A stretch of DNA of 64,000 nucleotides from Symbiodinium natans (taxonomy: Eukaryota > Sar > Dinophyceae > Suessiales > Symbiodiniaceae). Positions 43,033 through 53,485 of the stretch are shown in pieces. Position numbers and translations under genes: made by a program. The stretch spans positions 565,001 through 629,000 of the forward strand of contig CAJNDS010002128.1 in assembly GCA_905221605.1 (NCBI GenBank), given 5' to 3'. Numbering within the stretch: the stretch's first letter is position 1; every line of letters begins with the position of its first letter. Below the pieces are notes generated by a model. That model was given only the letters and a program-made list of their open reading frames with translations, was not told the origin of the DNA and did not search any database.

Positions 43033-44549
43033 TGATGCCAATTTTACAAAAACCCTAAACCCTAAACCCGAAACCCTAAACCCTAAATCCTGCTCTAAAT
43101 CGTTCTCTTGAAGGCATCGAGGAGTTGAGTGCTTGCTCCTTTTCGCCTCACACGCGAGCTTTGCTGCCAGGTCCGGTGTAGCCCTGCTCCCCGTTTTGGG
43201 GAGGTTCAGGGCTTAGGGCTTAGGGTTAGGGTTTTTAGGGTTGTTAGGGTTGTTAGGGTTTAGGGTTTAGGGTTTAGGGTTTAGAGTTTAAGGTTTAGGG
43301 TTTGGGGTTTGGGGTTTGGGGTTTAGGGCTTCACCGCCTGACCTTCGAGCCCTCTCCTCGATCTTTGCCTCGCTTCAAATACCATCAACCTTTGAGAGCC
43401 TCATCTTCTGAACCCCAAACACTTAATCCTGAAGAGCCGCAAAAACCCTAAACCCTCATCTATAGACTTTGTGCAAGGGGCCCCAAAAACGCTACGACCC
43501 GCCACTAAACCCTAAACCCTACACCCTACACCCCAAAACCCTAAACCTTCAACCTTGAACCCGAAACCCTAAACCCTCAAGCTCATTACAACCATAATGG
43601 TTTTCTGTACTTCTCTTCAGTTCCTTGAGCTCATCCTAACCCCTAGAAGCTTCTGAAAACAACATCCTGAATATGGATCCTCTTTTAACCTCAGCTAAGC
43701 AAATCAAAACAATATCCCACCAGGGCCGACCTCCCCTAAATCCTAAACCCTAAACCCTATACCCTAAATGACTAAACCCTAAACCCTATACCCTAAATCC
43801 TAAACCCTAAACCCAGTCTTAATTACACAGTAAGAGCCCTTGAACCCCACAGGTCACACTCAAAGACTCACCTTCGTCGAGACCTCCTGTCCAGAGCAGA
43901 TGTAGCTGTGAGCAGCTGCCACAAGGGGACGCATGTCAGGGGGCTGCAGGGTTTAGGGGTTATAAGGGATACCTTATTGGGTCCTTATGAGAAGGGAATC
44001 CTGCTATTTGGGGGGTTTGTACTAGGGGTCCCTGATGTTCGCAAACCCTCATGTTGAAAGAGTGTGGTTTTAGGTCTTCTACGGATTATGATTGAGGGTC
44101 TCCTACACCCCTGCAACCCATTGTGCCCTGCAGCGTTCCCGGGCACACGCCCCGAATCCTGGGGAAGACGAAGCCCCAAAGCCCTTCCCTGAAACCGAAC
44201 CCCAAACCCTAAACCCCAAACCCCAAACCCTCAACCCTAATTGAACCCAAAACCCAAAACCCTAAACCCCAAACCCTTCATCCTAAGAGCTTGGGCATTC
44301 GATTTGTCCATCATTCTATGAAGCAGGGCCTTGAACCCCATACCACCTCAAAGCCCTACAGCCCTAAACCTTCAAAGTCCCCAAAGCCCTGAACATTGAA
44401 GCCCTCCACACACTCGAGCCCCTTTCCCTAAGCCCTAAGCCCTAAGCCCTAAGCCCTAAGCCCTAAGCCCTAAGCCCTAAGCCCTAAGCCCTAAACCCTA
44501 AACCCTAAAATAAACCCTAAACCCTAAACCCTAAACCCTTTCCCGAAAC
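43033..44549. other. Repeat-rich stretch with a possible micro-exon
   Basis: TTTAGGG/TTTGGGG tracts lie at 43210-43330 and CCCTAAA-like tracts at 43440-43580, 43735-43815 and 44195-44280. A (CCCTAAG)n variant array lies at 44426-44492. A 32-bp minus piece at 43152-43183 (GYTGPGSKAR, donor GTGAGG) may be an exon. Confidence 0.45.
44426..44492 (-). repeat. CCCTAAG variant array
   Basis: About nine units of CCCTAAG lead into CCCTAAA. The variant has been expanded locally. Confidence 0.9.
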
Positions 44550-44630
44550 CCTGCCCCTTGCGGCGGTCCGTCACGATTGGAACAACTTCCCAACCTTCCA
44601 GAGGACAGCGCGAACTTGGGTGCTTACAAC
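44550..44630. CDS. Candidate coding exon, strand uncertain
   Basis: On the minus strand: acceptor AATGAG, donor GCAGG|GTTTCGGG, frame CKHPSSRCPLEGWEVVPIVT. On the plus strand: AVRHDWNNFPTFQRTARTWV. Both look like protein. Confidence 0.35.
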
Positions 44631-44682
44631 CTCATTAGGGTTTAGGGTTTAGGGTTTAGGGTTTAGGGTTTACGGTGTAGTA

Positions 44683-44794
44683 CTTGGTAGCCCAGTAACC
44701 ACATTACAATAAGGGCACCCTTCTTGGGGTTGGAAATTTTATAAAGGAACCCCTAACGCAAAAAAAGGGTAAAGGGTACCACTGGGCTACCAAG
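44683..44794. repeat. Foldback repeat family C, copy
   Basis: The left end is CTTGGTAGCCCAGTAACCAC and the right end GGGTACCACTGGGCTACCAA. There is no telomere-like insert. Confidence 0.85.
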
Positions 44795-44869
44795 AGTAGG
44801 GTTTGGTGGTGTAGTGGGGGGGGGGGGGGGGGGGGGGGGGGGGCGTTGGGTACCCCAAATATGACTATA

Positions 44870-46922
44870 TCACGGGTCTTGGAGAACTTGGGGGACTTCG
44901 GCAGCTAAGAGGGTGCCACTCCGGGGGGATGGGGAGGCTTCCTCGAAACCAATGGCCTCAACGCTATGAACCCCAAACCCCAAACCCCAAACCCGAAACC
45001 CGCCCCCTGCCCAAAACCCTACGTAAATCCTAAACCCGAAGCCCTGAACCCTAAACCCTAAACCACCCAAAACCCAAAAACCAATACACTAAACCCTAAA
45101 CCCTAAACCAAAACCCAAAACCCCAAACCCAAACCCCACAACACAAACCCTCCTCTGTGAGATAAGCCCTGGATGGCTGATCTCTGCCTGTATCATTCGA
45201 GGAGCCGGTGTCAGCTTGGGCCTGACAAAGCTAAGGTTTAGGGTTTAGGGTTTAGGGTTTAGGGTTTAGGGTTTAGGGTTTAGGGTTTAGGGTTTAGGGT
45301 TTAGGGTTTAGGGTTTAGGGTTTAGGGTTTAGGGTTTAGGGTTTAGGGTTTAGGGTTTAAGGTTTAGGGTTTAGGGTTTAGGGCTTAGGGTTTCGGGTTT
45401 CGGGTTTCGGGTTTAGGGTTTAGGGTTTCGGGCTTGAACTAGGACCCGCTATGTGGTTTAAGGTCCTTAGCTTCACTAAGGGTGTAGTAGGCTCTGTAAG
45501 TGTGTGGATCTTGACTTAAGCCACCAACACGCCCAAACTCATTAGTTAAAGAATCTCGCTTCATGCTTTTAAGATTCCTGCTAATAATGGTTGAAAAGGC
45601 GGATTCCGTTCTAAGGGGTGTGGGTTGGAGACCCGAAGCCTTGAATCTTCAGACCTTCAACCGCCCCCGCCTACTCCCCAAAGCACTCTGCATCAGTTGT
45701 CCACTATGGTGCTACAGTTTTATGACTCTAAACCCTAAACCCTGAAGCTCCCACCCACATAGAACTACCCATGAACTCAGGCTGAGTGTGCTTGCCCACG
45801 ACTTATGCGTTCGAATGTGCGTTCTTCAAGACCAGACAATGGCCCTCTCAAAACCGTTCTCGGTTGATGGTTTAGGGTCTTTTGGTTGAGAGGTAAGGGT
45901 TTGGGAAAAGGGTTCTGGGGTTGAGCCCTCAACCCTAATTAAACTCTAAACCCTAAACCCTAAACCACCCTAAACCCTAAACCCTCAACCCTAAACCCTA
46001 AACTGGCCCTAAACCCCAACTCCGGAACGCAGAAGACCCAAGCCATCATCTCCCTTGACGCAGCCAAGGGATGCTGCACAAAGCTCATTTTGCACTTTTT
46101 TCGGGTTATTATTATTATTATTGTTATTATTATTATTATTCTAATTATTATTATGATTTTACGTTTTTTTTGGGGGGGTGGTTTGGTAGTATGGGAGAAC
46201 CCTTGATATGAGTGCTGCGGCAAGACAACCAGTGTGACAACCCCAGTGCCGCCTCGAACGGCGCCGCGCAAGCCTCCGAAGCAAGCTGTTCCAGGTTTAG
46301 GGGTTCAGGGTTTAGGGTGTTTTTTGGTCCGATCTTGAAACCCAACCTAAAACCCAACCTAAAACCCTCTAAACCCTCTTCATCCCTCTAACCCCTAAGC
46401 CGCATTGGCCGGCGACTGCTAGCTGTTTCACCACGGTCTCGGCTGGCAGCCTATGCTCCTTGAAGAGAGGCTGTCTGCAGACATCCAACCCACAAACATT
46501 GCAAAAAAACAAAAGCAAATTTACAAAAAATGGAAAAGCTCCAACCAAAGCCCTTACCCCGAAAATCGACCCTAAATCCGAACTCCGGCATGATGCCTCC
46601 AGACCCCGAGACCGATACTATCCTAAACCCTGAACGGCCGAAAAAACACCCCAGAGGGTTGAAGGGTTTAGGGTTTAGGGTTTAGGGTTTACCTCAACCC
46701 TCAACTAAACCCAACCCTTCCAACTCCACTCCCCAACCATCACCTCCAATCAATCCCTCCACAACCCCTCCCCCCCCCCCCCCGACCAAAAAAAAACAAA
46801 ACCACAAAGCCTCATTAAACCCTAAACCATAAACACTAAACCATAAACCCTAAACCCTCAGACCTCAAACCAAACGCAGCCATGAAGCAGCCAAAAGGTC
46901 GGCTCTTTGCTGCGGATCGCAC
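44870..46922 (-). CDS. Six-exon gene of unknown function (3' part)
   Basis: Exons in minus order: 46922-46876 (VRSAAKSRPFGCFMA), 46474-46393 (QPLFKEHRLPAETVVKQLAV...), 46285-46242 (LASEACAAPFEAAL), 46073-46029 (HPLAASREMMAWVFC), 45221-45149 (AQADTGSSNDTGRDQPSRAY...), 44956-44870 (AIGFEEASPSPRSGTLLAAE... ending TGA). Acceptors are TCAG, GCAG, ACAG, GCAG, TCAG and TTGAG; donors include GTTTGG, GTTAGA, GTTGTC, GTTCCG and GTTTGT. Phases fit at junctions 1-2, 2-3 and 4-5. Junctions 3-4 and 5-6 need a shift of one or two G at the donor. The exon at 50354-50422 may be upstream. No domain is recognised. Confidence 0.55.
45235..45430 (+). repeat. Long TTTAGGG array inside an intron
   Basis: About 18 perfect units, then TTTCGGG variants. 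It lies directly upstream of the acceptor at 45222 of the minus-strand gene, so in gene sense it reads CCCTAAA. Confidence 0.9.
46100..46160. repeat. ATT microsatellite
   Basis: TATTATTATT repeats with interruptions lie inside the intron 46241-46074 of the minus-strand gene. Confidence 0.9.
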
Positions 46923-47269
46923 CTGAGTTGTTTGCTGGTTCTTGGTTTGTCGGGAATGAGGGAATTTGTTACTCTATATGATCCCTTAAAGGGTATACGT
47001 ATATACATATCCATATATACACATATACATATATATATATATGCTCACCCCCCCCCCCCCTCGACAGACCCCCGGAAGCAAAAAAAGGGCTGAGGGCGCG
47101 ACGGACAGCATAGCTGCACACAGTAGCCAGACACGTTAACAAACAATAGAGATATATGGTACCCCCCCTCCCCAAAGATCTATACTTTTTTGCTTTGTTT
47201 AATGCCTTTGATGTTTTGCTCTGTTGTTGTATGTTTTTCTTTTGTTGTCTGTTAAACCTATGTGTTTCT

Positions 47270-47665
47270 ATTTTAAAACCCTTATTGAAATATTGAATGT
47301 CCAGAAGGGTTAGCATTTTTGAAACCCTTATTGAAATATTGAATCAACAAGGGTGGTCATTATTGAAACCCTTATTGAAATATTGAATTTCAATAAGGGT
47401 TGGCATTATTGAAACCCTTCTTGAAGTATTGAACTTCAATACGGGTGGTCATTATGGAAACCCTTATTGAAATATTGAATTTCAATAAGGGCGGAACCAA
47501 GAACTAAGAACTAAGACTGCCAGGGACTCTTGGTCTGAGTTCTTAGTTCCTAGTACAGCCCTTATTCAAATTCAATATTTCAATAAGGGTCTTAAAATAG
47601 AAACACAGGATTCTTAGTTCCTAGTACCGCCCTTATTGAAATTCAATATATTTCAAAAAGGATTT
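47270..47665. repeat. Inverted repeats of CCCTTATTGAAATATTGAAT
   Basis: At least seven copies in both orientations. A central stem AACTAAGAACTAAGACTGCC / GAGTTCTTAGTTCCTAGTAC lies near 47500-47555. Confidence 0.85.
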
Positions 47666-47692
47666 CAATAAGAGGTAACCCAGGAACTAAGA

Positions 47693-48260
47693 ATCCGTAC
47701 CGGATAGAGGTCTCATTCGTTTGAAAGGAATTCCTATTGGTTTAGGCTCATATTCATTTAGTAGGATTCCTACTAATTCTTGTTAAACGAATCTTATTTT
47801 TCATAGGAGTCCGATTAATTCCTATTAATCTTCACTGCGTTCTTTTGATTTGTTAAGGGTTCCTCTTCAATTTAATGGGCTTTCTACTAGCTTCCCCGAT
47901 AAATTTCGTAGGAGCCCGAAAGATTCCTACTTATTTTCATAGGATTCCAGTGAAGTTTCATATGGTTCCTAATTATTTTGATAAAGCTCCTACTACTGCA
48001 ATAAGACTCATATCAATTTCAGAGCTCTTACTCATGATATGTGGATTCGTATTAATTTTAATAGGGATCTGATTCATTTGAAAGGGATTCCTATTGGTTT
48101 AGGCTCATATCATTTTTAATAGGATTCCTATTAGTTAAGGGTTCACATTCGTTATAGGAGTCCCATTGGTTCCTATTAATTGTAGTAGGGGTCCTCTTCA
48201 GTTTATTAGGATTCCTATCAACTATCATAGGGTTCTCATTAACGTGGGCAGAAGCGCAGC
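47693..48260. repeat. AT-rich module shared with E1
   Basis: The reverse complement of 48063-48225 aligns block by block with 28310-28450 of E1: AATTAATAGGAACCAAT, GGACTCCTATAA, ATGAGCCTAAACCAA and AGGAATCCCTT in the same order. Confidence 0.85.
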
Positions 48261-48384
48261 ATCAAGCACTTTTCCTCGCACTTCCGTAAGCAACTCCAGT
48301 AGCTGTTGCTAGCATAGCTCTCTGTGTTTTTAATATATTTCATATTTCTCATGAGTGTAGAACCCCTAAAAGAATCTCACCAAA

Positions 48385-49460
48385 ACCTGAGTTTCCAAAA
48401 ATCCAAAAATCCAAAAATCCCAACCCAAGTTTCGGATTTTTGGAAACTCGAGGAATTTGCTCAAAATCCAAAAAAACCCAAAATTCCTCGAGTTTCCAAA
48501 AATCCAAAAATCCAAAAATCCCAACCCCAGTTTCGGATTTTTGGAAACTCGAGGAATTTGCTCAAAATCCAAAAAAACCCAAAATTCCTCGAGTTTCCAA
48601 AAATCCAAAAATCCCAACCCCAGTTTCGGATTTTTGGAAACTCGAGGAATTTGCTCAAAATCCAAAAAAACCCAAAATTCCTCGAGTTTCCAAAATTCCA
48701 AAAATCCAAAAATCCCAACCCCAGTTTCGGATTTTTGGAAACTCGAGGAATTTGCTCAAAATCCAAAAAACCCAAAATTCCTCGAGTTTCCAAAAATCCA
48801 AAAATCCAAAAATCCCAACCCCAGTTTCGGATTTTTGGAAACTCGAGGAATTTGCTCAAAATCCAAAGAAATCCAAAATTCCCCGAGTTTCCAAAAATCC
48901 GAAACTGGGGTTGGGATTTTTGGATTTTTGGATTTTTGGAAACTCGAGGAATTTTGGGTTTTTTTTGGATTTTGAGCAAATTCCTCGAGTTTCCAAAAAT
49001 CCGAAACTGGGGTTGGGATTTTTGGATTTTTGGATTTTTGGAAACTCGAGGAATTTTGGTTTTTTTGGATTTTGAGCAAATTCCTCGAGTTTCCAAAAAT
49101 CCGAAACTGGGGTTGGGATTTTTGGATTTTTGGATTTTTGGAAACTCGAGGAATTTTGGGTTTTTTGGATTTTGAGCAAATTCCTCGAGTTTCCAAAAAT
49201 CCGAAACTGGGGTTGGGATTTTTGGATTTTTGGAATTTTGGAAACTCGAGGAATTTTGGGTTTTTTTGGATTTTGAGCAAATTCCTCGAGTTTCCAAAAA
49301 TCCGAAACTGGGGTTGGGATTTTTGGATTTTTGGAAACTCGAGGAATTTTGGGTTTTTTTGGATTTTGAGCAAATTCCTCGAGTTTCCAAAAATCCGAAA
49401 CTTGGGTTGGGATTTTTGGATTTTTGGATTTTTGGAAACTCGAGGAATTTTGGAGTGGTG
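48385..49460. repeat. Giant imperfect palindrome of about 100-bp units
   Basis: Roughly five units lie on each side of a centre near 48864. Units contain TCCAAAAATCCAAAAATCCC, CCAGTTTCGG and AAACTCGAGGAATTTGCTC. Each unit is also a hairpin (AAATTCCTCGAGTTTCC pairs with itself inverted). Long open frames of 200-309 codons on both strands are a consequence of the stop-free repeat. Confidence 0.95.
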
Positions 49461-49547
49461 CTCTTCCCCCCCCCCCCGCTTCCTGGACAGATCGGAAATA
49501 CAATTCCGGGGTCTGTCGAGGGGGGGGGGTGACCATATATATCTATA

Positions 49548-50353
49548 CTTATATTTTTTGACCTATTTTGGATGCAAGGTGCTTCCCTACTAGGGCCAGC
49601 AAGCTGGGGCTGTTTGGGCGTCTGTTGCTCGAACAGTGCTTTTTAACTTGTTTGGGCTCGTGGCGGTTTAGGCCTTTAGAATTTAGGTTTTGGGGTTGGG
49701 CCTTTAGGGGTTTCTTCCAAGCACGAACCTACAGAACCCCATACCAAAACCCAAGCAACCTAAAAACCCAAACCCTCCCCTCCGGCCAAGGCGCACGAGC
49801 GTTTCCAGCAGCGCACCACCGTCTTGGCAGTTGCGCCACATCGCCTGAGACTTGGGTTGTAGGGTGTCATTCGCCTCCAAGGGTTGTGGCTCGGAAGATG
49901 CTCCATGTAGAGAGGCGTGCTGAAGGCCAGATTAAAATCGAATGCTGGTTATGTACCAAGAGGCACGGATGACAAAAGAAGACCACACACAGCAGCACAG
50001 GCAAATTTATTTAGCCTACTCTGTGTGAGGTCGCGCCGTTCACTTCAACAGAACCCCTGACCTCTAAACCTAAAGCTTCTTCAGGTTGTTCCCCGATGAC
50101 ACCACAAGTACTTCTATCTGTCGCACCCATGGAAAATTACTCTGACTGACGGTTGCTATAAGGGGCCTAATAGCTAGGGGCCTTCATAGTTAGAACAGGG
50201 TTTTCGGGGTTCTTAAAGTACAATCATAAAACAGAACCATAAGGGAAGATGTTTAGCAACTATGATTAGCAATTATTCCGACCCCTATATTGGTTTGAGG
50301 TTTCCGGGTCCCTGAATCTCATGCCCAAGTGTTGAACCCAAAACTCCCCAAAC
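49548..50353. other. Unique sequence with a possible plus-strand exon
   Basis: A plus frame at 49778-49972 reads GARAFPAAHHRLGSCATSPE, then VVARKMLHVERRAEGQIKIE and ends KRHG-stop, after a pyrimidine-rich acceptor CTCCGGCCAAG. An alternative frame at its start is PAKAHERFQQRTTVLAVAPH. A minus frame at 49570-49665 (KQVKKHCSSNRRPNSPSLLA) is also open. The rest is unassigned. Confidence 0.35.
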
Positions 50354-50422
50354 GCGAGAGTCCAACAAAGCTGGGCGGCTGTGGAAAGCACATGGGCAAA
50401 CTGGTCGTTGCTTTGCCAGAAC
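50354..50422 (-). CDS. Candidate coding exon
   Basis: It is 23 whole codons between acceptor CCTTTGAAG and donor TCGC|GTTTGGGG, reading VLAKQRPVCPCAFHSRPALL. The phase would fit the exon at 46876-46922. Confidence 0.4.
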
Positions 50423-51404
50423 CTTCAAAGGTTTTAGGTTTAGGGGGTCAAAGGGCCCCAAAACCCTAAACCCAAAACCCAAAACCCTAAACCAGTGTTA
50501 TGCGCTGTAGAGTCGACGGTTTAGGGAGAAGCTGGATGGATGGCGAAGACCACAGGAGCCCTTTCGCCCCCCCCCCCCCCCCCCCAACAATAATCCCTAC
50601 TAAGGACTGTCAGTGGGGGAACATCCCAACCCCTCCTCCCAAACAACCCCTAAACCCTAAAACCCAAACTCTCCAACCCCCCCCCCCCCCCCAAACTCTG
50701 AAAAAAATACAGTCCCCCAAAAAACCACCCCAAAAACCCCGACAACTCCAACACACCCAAGCAGGAGCAACTACAGCCCATGAACCCCCCAACGAGCCTA
50801 AACCCTAAACTCTAAACCCCCCTTCACCCTGAACCCTTGACCCTAGTATAGGGTAGGGCTTAGGGTTTAGGGTTTAGGGTTTATGGGTTTGGGGCCCTTG
50901 ACCCTAGTACAGGCCAGGGGACACGGTGTGCCACGGTCGGCAGAAGTGGACGGCAGAAAGACCAGGGCCGCATGGAAAGGAGGGCGCTTGCCTGCACTTA
51001 AGAATGTAGGGCTGAGGCTTTTGGGAAGGGTTTAGGGCATGAGATTCAGGGTGTTTGTTCAAGGGTATACTGTGCGTGAGCTAATCTGTTCTTTACCTAT
51101 ATATTTATACATGTACTTATTTGTTTAGATTCAGATATATCCACACGCCAATCCATATGTATATATATATATACATATATAGATATGTGTGTATATATAT
51201 ATACACGTACGTACGTACGTACGTACATATATATATATATGTTTACTGACCCTAAACAAACATCCAACTTCTGGGTAGCCCAGTAACCATATAATAAGGG
51301 TACTCTTTGTGGCCAAAAGGGTACCTACCGCTAGGGTACCAAGGCATATTCAACCGAAGCCCTCGCAAGAGCCGGGGTTTCGGGCTGAGGGATTCAGGTT
51401 TCAG
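50423..51404. other. Repeats and a two-way open island
   Basis: Poly-C runs lie at 50569-50585 and 50678-50692, a half copy of family F at 50586-50615 and TTTAGGG at 50858-50886. An island at 50925-51005 is open on both strands (minus ASALLSMRPWSFCRPLLPTV; plus DTVCHGRQKWTAERPGPHGK). TA/ACGT microsatellite lies at 51150-51242 and a short family C copy at 51272-51343. Confidence 0.5.
51150..51242. repeat. TA and ACGT microsatellite
   Basis: (TA)n blocks surround ACGTACGTACGTACGTACGT (51206-51226). There is no adjoining poly-C terminal sequence, so it is not called an element end. Confidence 0.95.
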
Positions 51405-51460
51405 GTGCATCGGCACACTCGTGTTCTTTCCACCCAGGAATGGCGCACTCAACTTGGCCG
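51405..51460 (+). CDS. Candidate coding exon
   Basis: The acceptor is CAGGTTTCAG and the donor GGCCG|GTTTACG. The frame reads VHRHTRVLSTQEWRTQLG. Antisense frames are also open. Confidence 0.3.
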
Positions 51461-51569
51461 GTTTACGCTGGTTACCGCTTAGGATTTGGGTTCCCCAGTC
51501 CACCCAAAACCTACCCCTGAAACCTTGAACCGCGAAACCTTAAAACCTCAAGGAGCCATTGCAGGTCAG

Positions 51570-51670
51570 CGGCCTTTGCACGAGGAATACCTCTGCACTC
51601 TTGCGCGCTTCAAGATGCCAGAGCCGTCTAAACCCTCTAAAGCCATCCCGCCCAAAAGCAAATGGACAGT
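51570..51670 (+). CDS. Coding exon of unknown gene
   Basis: The acceptor is GCAGGTCAG. The frame reads RPLHEEYLCTLARFKMPEPS, then KPSKAIPPKSKWT. It ends at a consensus donor GT|GTAAGC, or, if unspliced, at a TAA two codons later. Third-position GC is high and it is protein-like in one frame only. Confidence 0.5.
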
Positions 51671-51738
51671 GTAAGCGAACTGCAACAGGCGTATCGAGTC
51701 GGTATGTAGTAGCAATGTTAAGGGGGGAGGGGGGGGGG

Positions 51739-51880
51739 GAGCTCTGCATCCCCGACCCTCAATCCGAAGCTTGTTTGTTGCTTAACGAGCTCTGCATCAC
51801 AAAGCCCCGAACTGAGCGCCGGATACTTAGCCCTCAGTTTCCATGTGATCTGGAGCCACCGTCTATGATTGATTTTTTTT
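51739..51880 (+). CDS. Candidate coding exon
   Basis: It follows a G-rich run ending GGGAG. The frame reads LCIPDPQSEACLLLNELCIT, then KPRTERRILSPQFPCDLEPP. The right end falls in a T/G-rich run. Phase with 51570-51670 does not fit as drawn. Confidence 0.4.
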
Positions 51881-52520
51881 CTGGGGGGGGAGTGGGGGGA
51901 GGGGGTACTTTGAAAAATGTGTGGACTCCAATTGAAGCGACCTCCAAACCCTAAGCCCTAAACTGGTGGACGTGGGGCTGGCGATATACTGGTTGATTAG
52001 TCCAAAGGAACAGTGTGTCAACTTTCGGTTCATGTGCACCGGGTCTTCATGGGTAGTTAGAAGCAGGGCTTCGAAGTACCTTTAATTTAGGTTATCACCA
52101 TTTAGGGTTTCGGGTTTAGGGTTTATCACCACACCCCTGGACCTCCAACTACAACCTGCGGCACACTCTCCAAACCCAGATTAAACCTATAAACCTAAAA
52201 TTAGGTTCCTTGTTTTGCGTCCCCTAAGTAGTACAGCACCGTTCAGAATGTAGAGAACTGCCCATACACACGAGACCCCTTCCTCAACAGCGAGCCTTAA
52301 AGTTAGCCGGAACCCTCAGCCCCAAACCCCAACACCCCAGAACAAACTATAGCCCTCTGAGCCTTTGAGCCCCATACCCCTTTGCGGAACAGACCTTACA
52401 TCATCACAAGGATTCCTATATGTCATTAAGCCATATTCCTGAATCCAGGTTGTATCCCTTAACTAAGGTCATATTCCTTGACCCTAGGCCCCAAATCCCC
52501 GTTTCAAAACCCAACCCCAC
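51881..52520. other. Unassigned sequence
   Basis: Mostly unique sequence with weak CCCTAAA-like stretches. No convincing exon. Confidence 0.4.
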
Positions 52521-52568
52521 CGGGCGGCAAAGCTTGCGATGATCACCGCCACTTCCAGGCCAATCCCC
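52521..52568 (-). CDS. Candidate coding exon, hydrophobic
   Basis: The acceptor is CAACGCCAG and the donor GCCCG|GTGGGG. The frame reads GIGLEVAVIIASFAA, a likely membrane segment. It probably belongs with the exon at 52917-52989. Confidence 0.45.
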
Positions 52569-52640
52569 CTGGCGTTGAGGGGTCTACTGAGAAGTGTACA
52601 GGCCAACAAACAAAAAGTTCGGCTCTCAACTAAGCCCTAC

Positions 52641-52913
52641 TGAACCCTAAACCCTAAACCCTAAACCCTAAACCCTAAACCCTAAACACTAAACACTAAA
52701 CACTAAACACTAAAACCCTAAACCCTACACCCTACACCCTACACCCTACACCCTGAACCCTACACCCTACACCCTACACCCTGAACCCTAAACCCTAAAC
52801 CCTAAACTCTAAACTCTAAACCCTAAACCCTAAACTCTAAACCCTAAACCCTAAACCCTAAACCCTAAACCCGAAACCCGAAACCCTAAACCCCAACCCA
52901 ACCCCAACCCCTA
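52641..52913 (-). repeat. Telomere-like array with expanded variants
   Basis: CCCTAAA, AAACACT, CCCTACA and AAACTCT variants occur in separate homogeneous blocks. It would be intron between the exons at 52917 and 52568. Confidence 0.9.
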
Positions 52914-52916
52914 AAC

Positions 52917-52989
52917 CCATGTGCCTTAGGAGGTCGGTCTTCCGCGACGTGATGAAGAAGGCAGCCCCGAAGCCCATGAGAAAGAGGGC
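52917..52989 (-). CDS. Coding exon of a membrane protein
   Basis: The acceptor is CCCTCTCCAG and the donor ATGG|GTTTAGGGG, where the repeat array starts at the splice site. The frame reads ALFLMGFGAAFFITSRKTDL, then LRHM: a membrane segment and a basic loop. The antisense frame (SVFRDVMKKAAPKPMRKRAW) is open with a possible ATG, so some doubt remains. Confidence 0.5.
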
Positions 52990-53320
52990 CTGGAGAGGGC
53001 GGGGAGGGGTCTAGGGTTTAGGGTTTAGGGTTTGGGGTTTTTAGGTTTGTTTTAGGTTTGTTTTAGGTTTTTTTTTATTAGGGTTTTTAAGGGCGTTTTA
53101 TGGTTTTAAGGGCTTTTTTAGGGTGTTTTAGGGTTTGTTGGGGTTTATAGGGTTTAGGGTTCTGTACCCTTTAGGGGCTATAGGGCCCTATTTCCCTCAT
53201 TCCCTACAAAGAGCCAGCCAGTTCTGGGGGGGTTTCCGAAATTGGGGGGGGGGGGGGGGGGGGTGTGTACCTTTTCGGTGTCCCTTTAATTCTTTTCTAT
53301 TTGGGGTATTTGGGGCAAAA

Positions 53321-53485
53321 ACGGCGTACCCCTATTTTGGGAAATGCCCATATGGGTGTTTCCGAAAATAGGGGTACCCTTTTTGGGGTGTCCCTTGAAG
53401 GGGATTCTATTCCATTTGGGGTATGAAAGGGGTACCCTATTTCGGGAAATACCTATGTGGGGGTTTCCGAAAATGGGGGTACCCT
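53321..53485. repeat. GGGGTACCCC palindromic repeats
   Basis: A 56-bp palindrome centres on CCATATGG (53322-53378; TACCCCTATTTTGGGAAATG mirrored). A second, CTATTTCGGGAAATACC with TTTCCGAAAATGGGGGTACC, follows. The linker GGGGATTCTATTCCATTTGG matches 25930-25960. Confidence 0.85.

Larger units (their letters stand above)
47028..49547. mobile_element. E3: poly-C terminal inverted-repeat element with giant palindrome
   Basis: The left end is ATATATATGCTCA, C13, TCGACAGACCCCCGG (47031-47075). The right end inverted is GATATATATGGTCA, C9, TCGACAGACCCCGG. Near its left end is a second GATATATGGTACCCCCC motif (47151-47167). Inside are hairpins of AACCCTTATTGAAATATTGAA (47270-47660), an AT-rich module (47693-48260) homologous in reverse to the E1 823-bp unit, and a 1.1-kb palindrome. 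Both the terminal asymmetry (GC left, GG right) and the internal module are inverted relative to E1. It may lie in an intron between exons at 50354 and 46922. Confidence 0.75.

Noticed and set aside
48324-49593. Long open frames (up to 309 codons) on both strands at E3
   Set aside because: The peptide is a simple repeat (KNPKIPTPVSDFWKLEEF-like) and nearly the same on both strands because the DNA is a palindrome. It lacks stops by composition and is not a gene.
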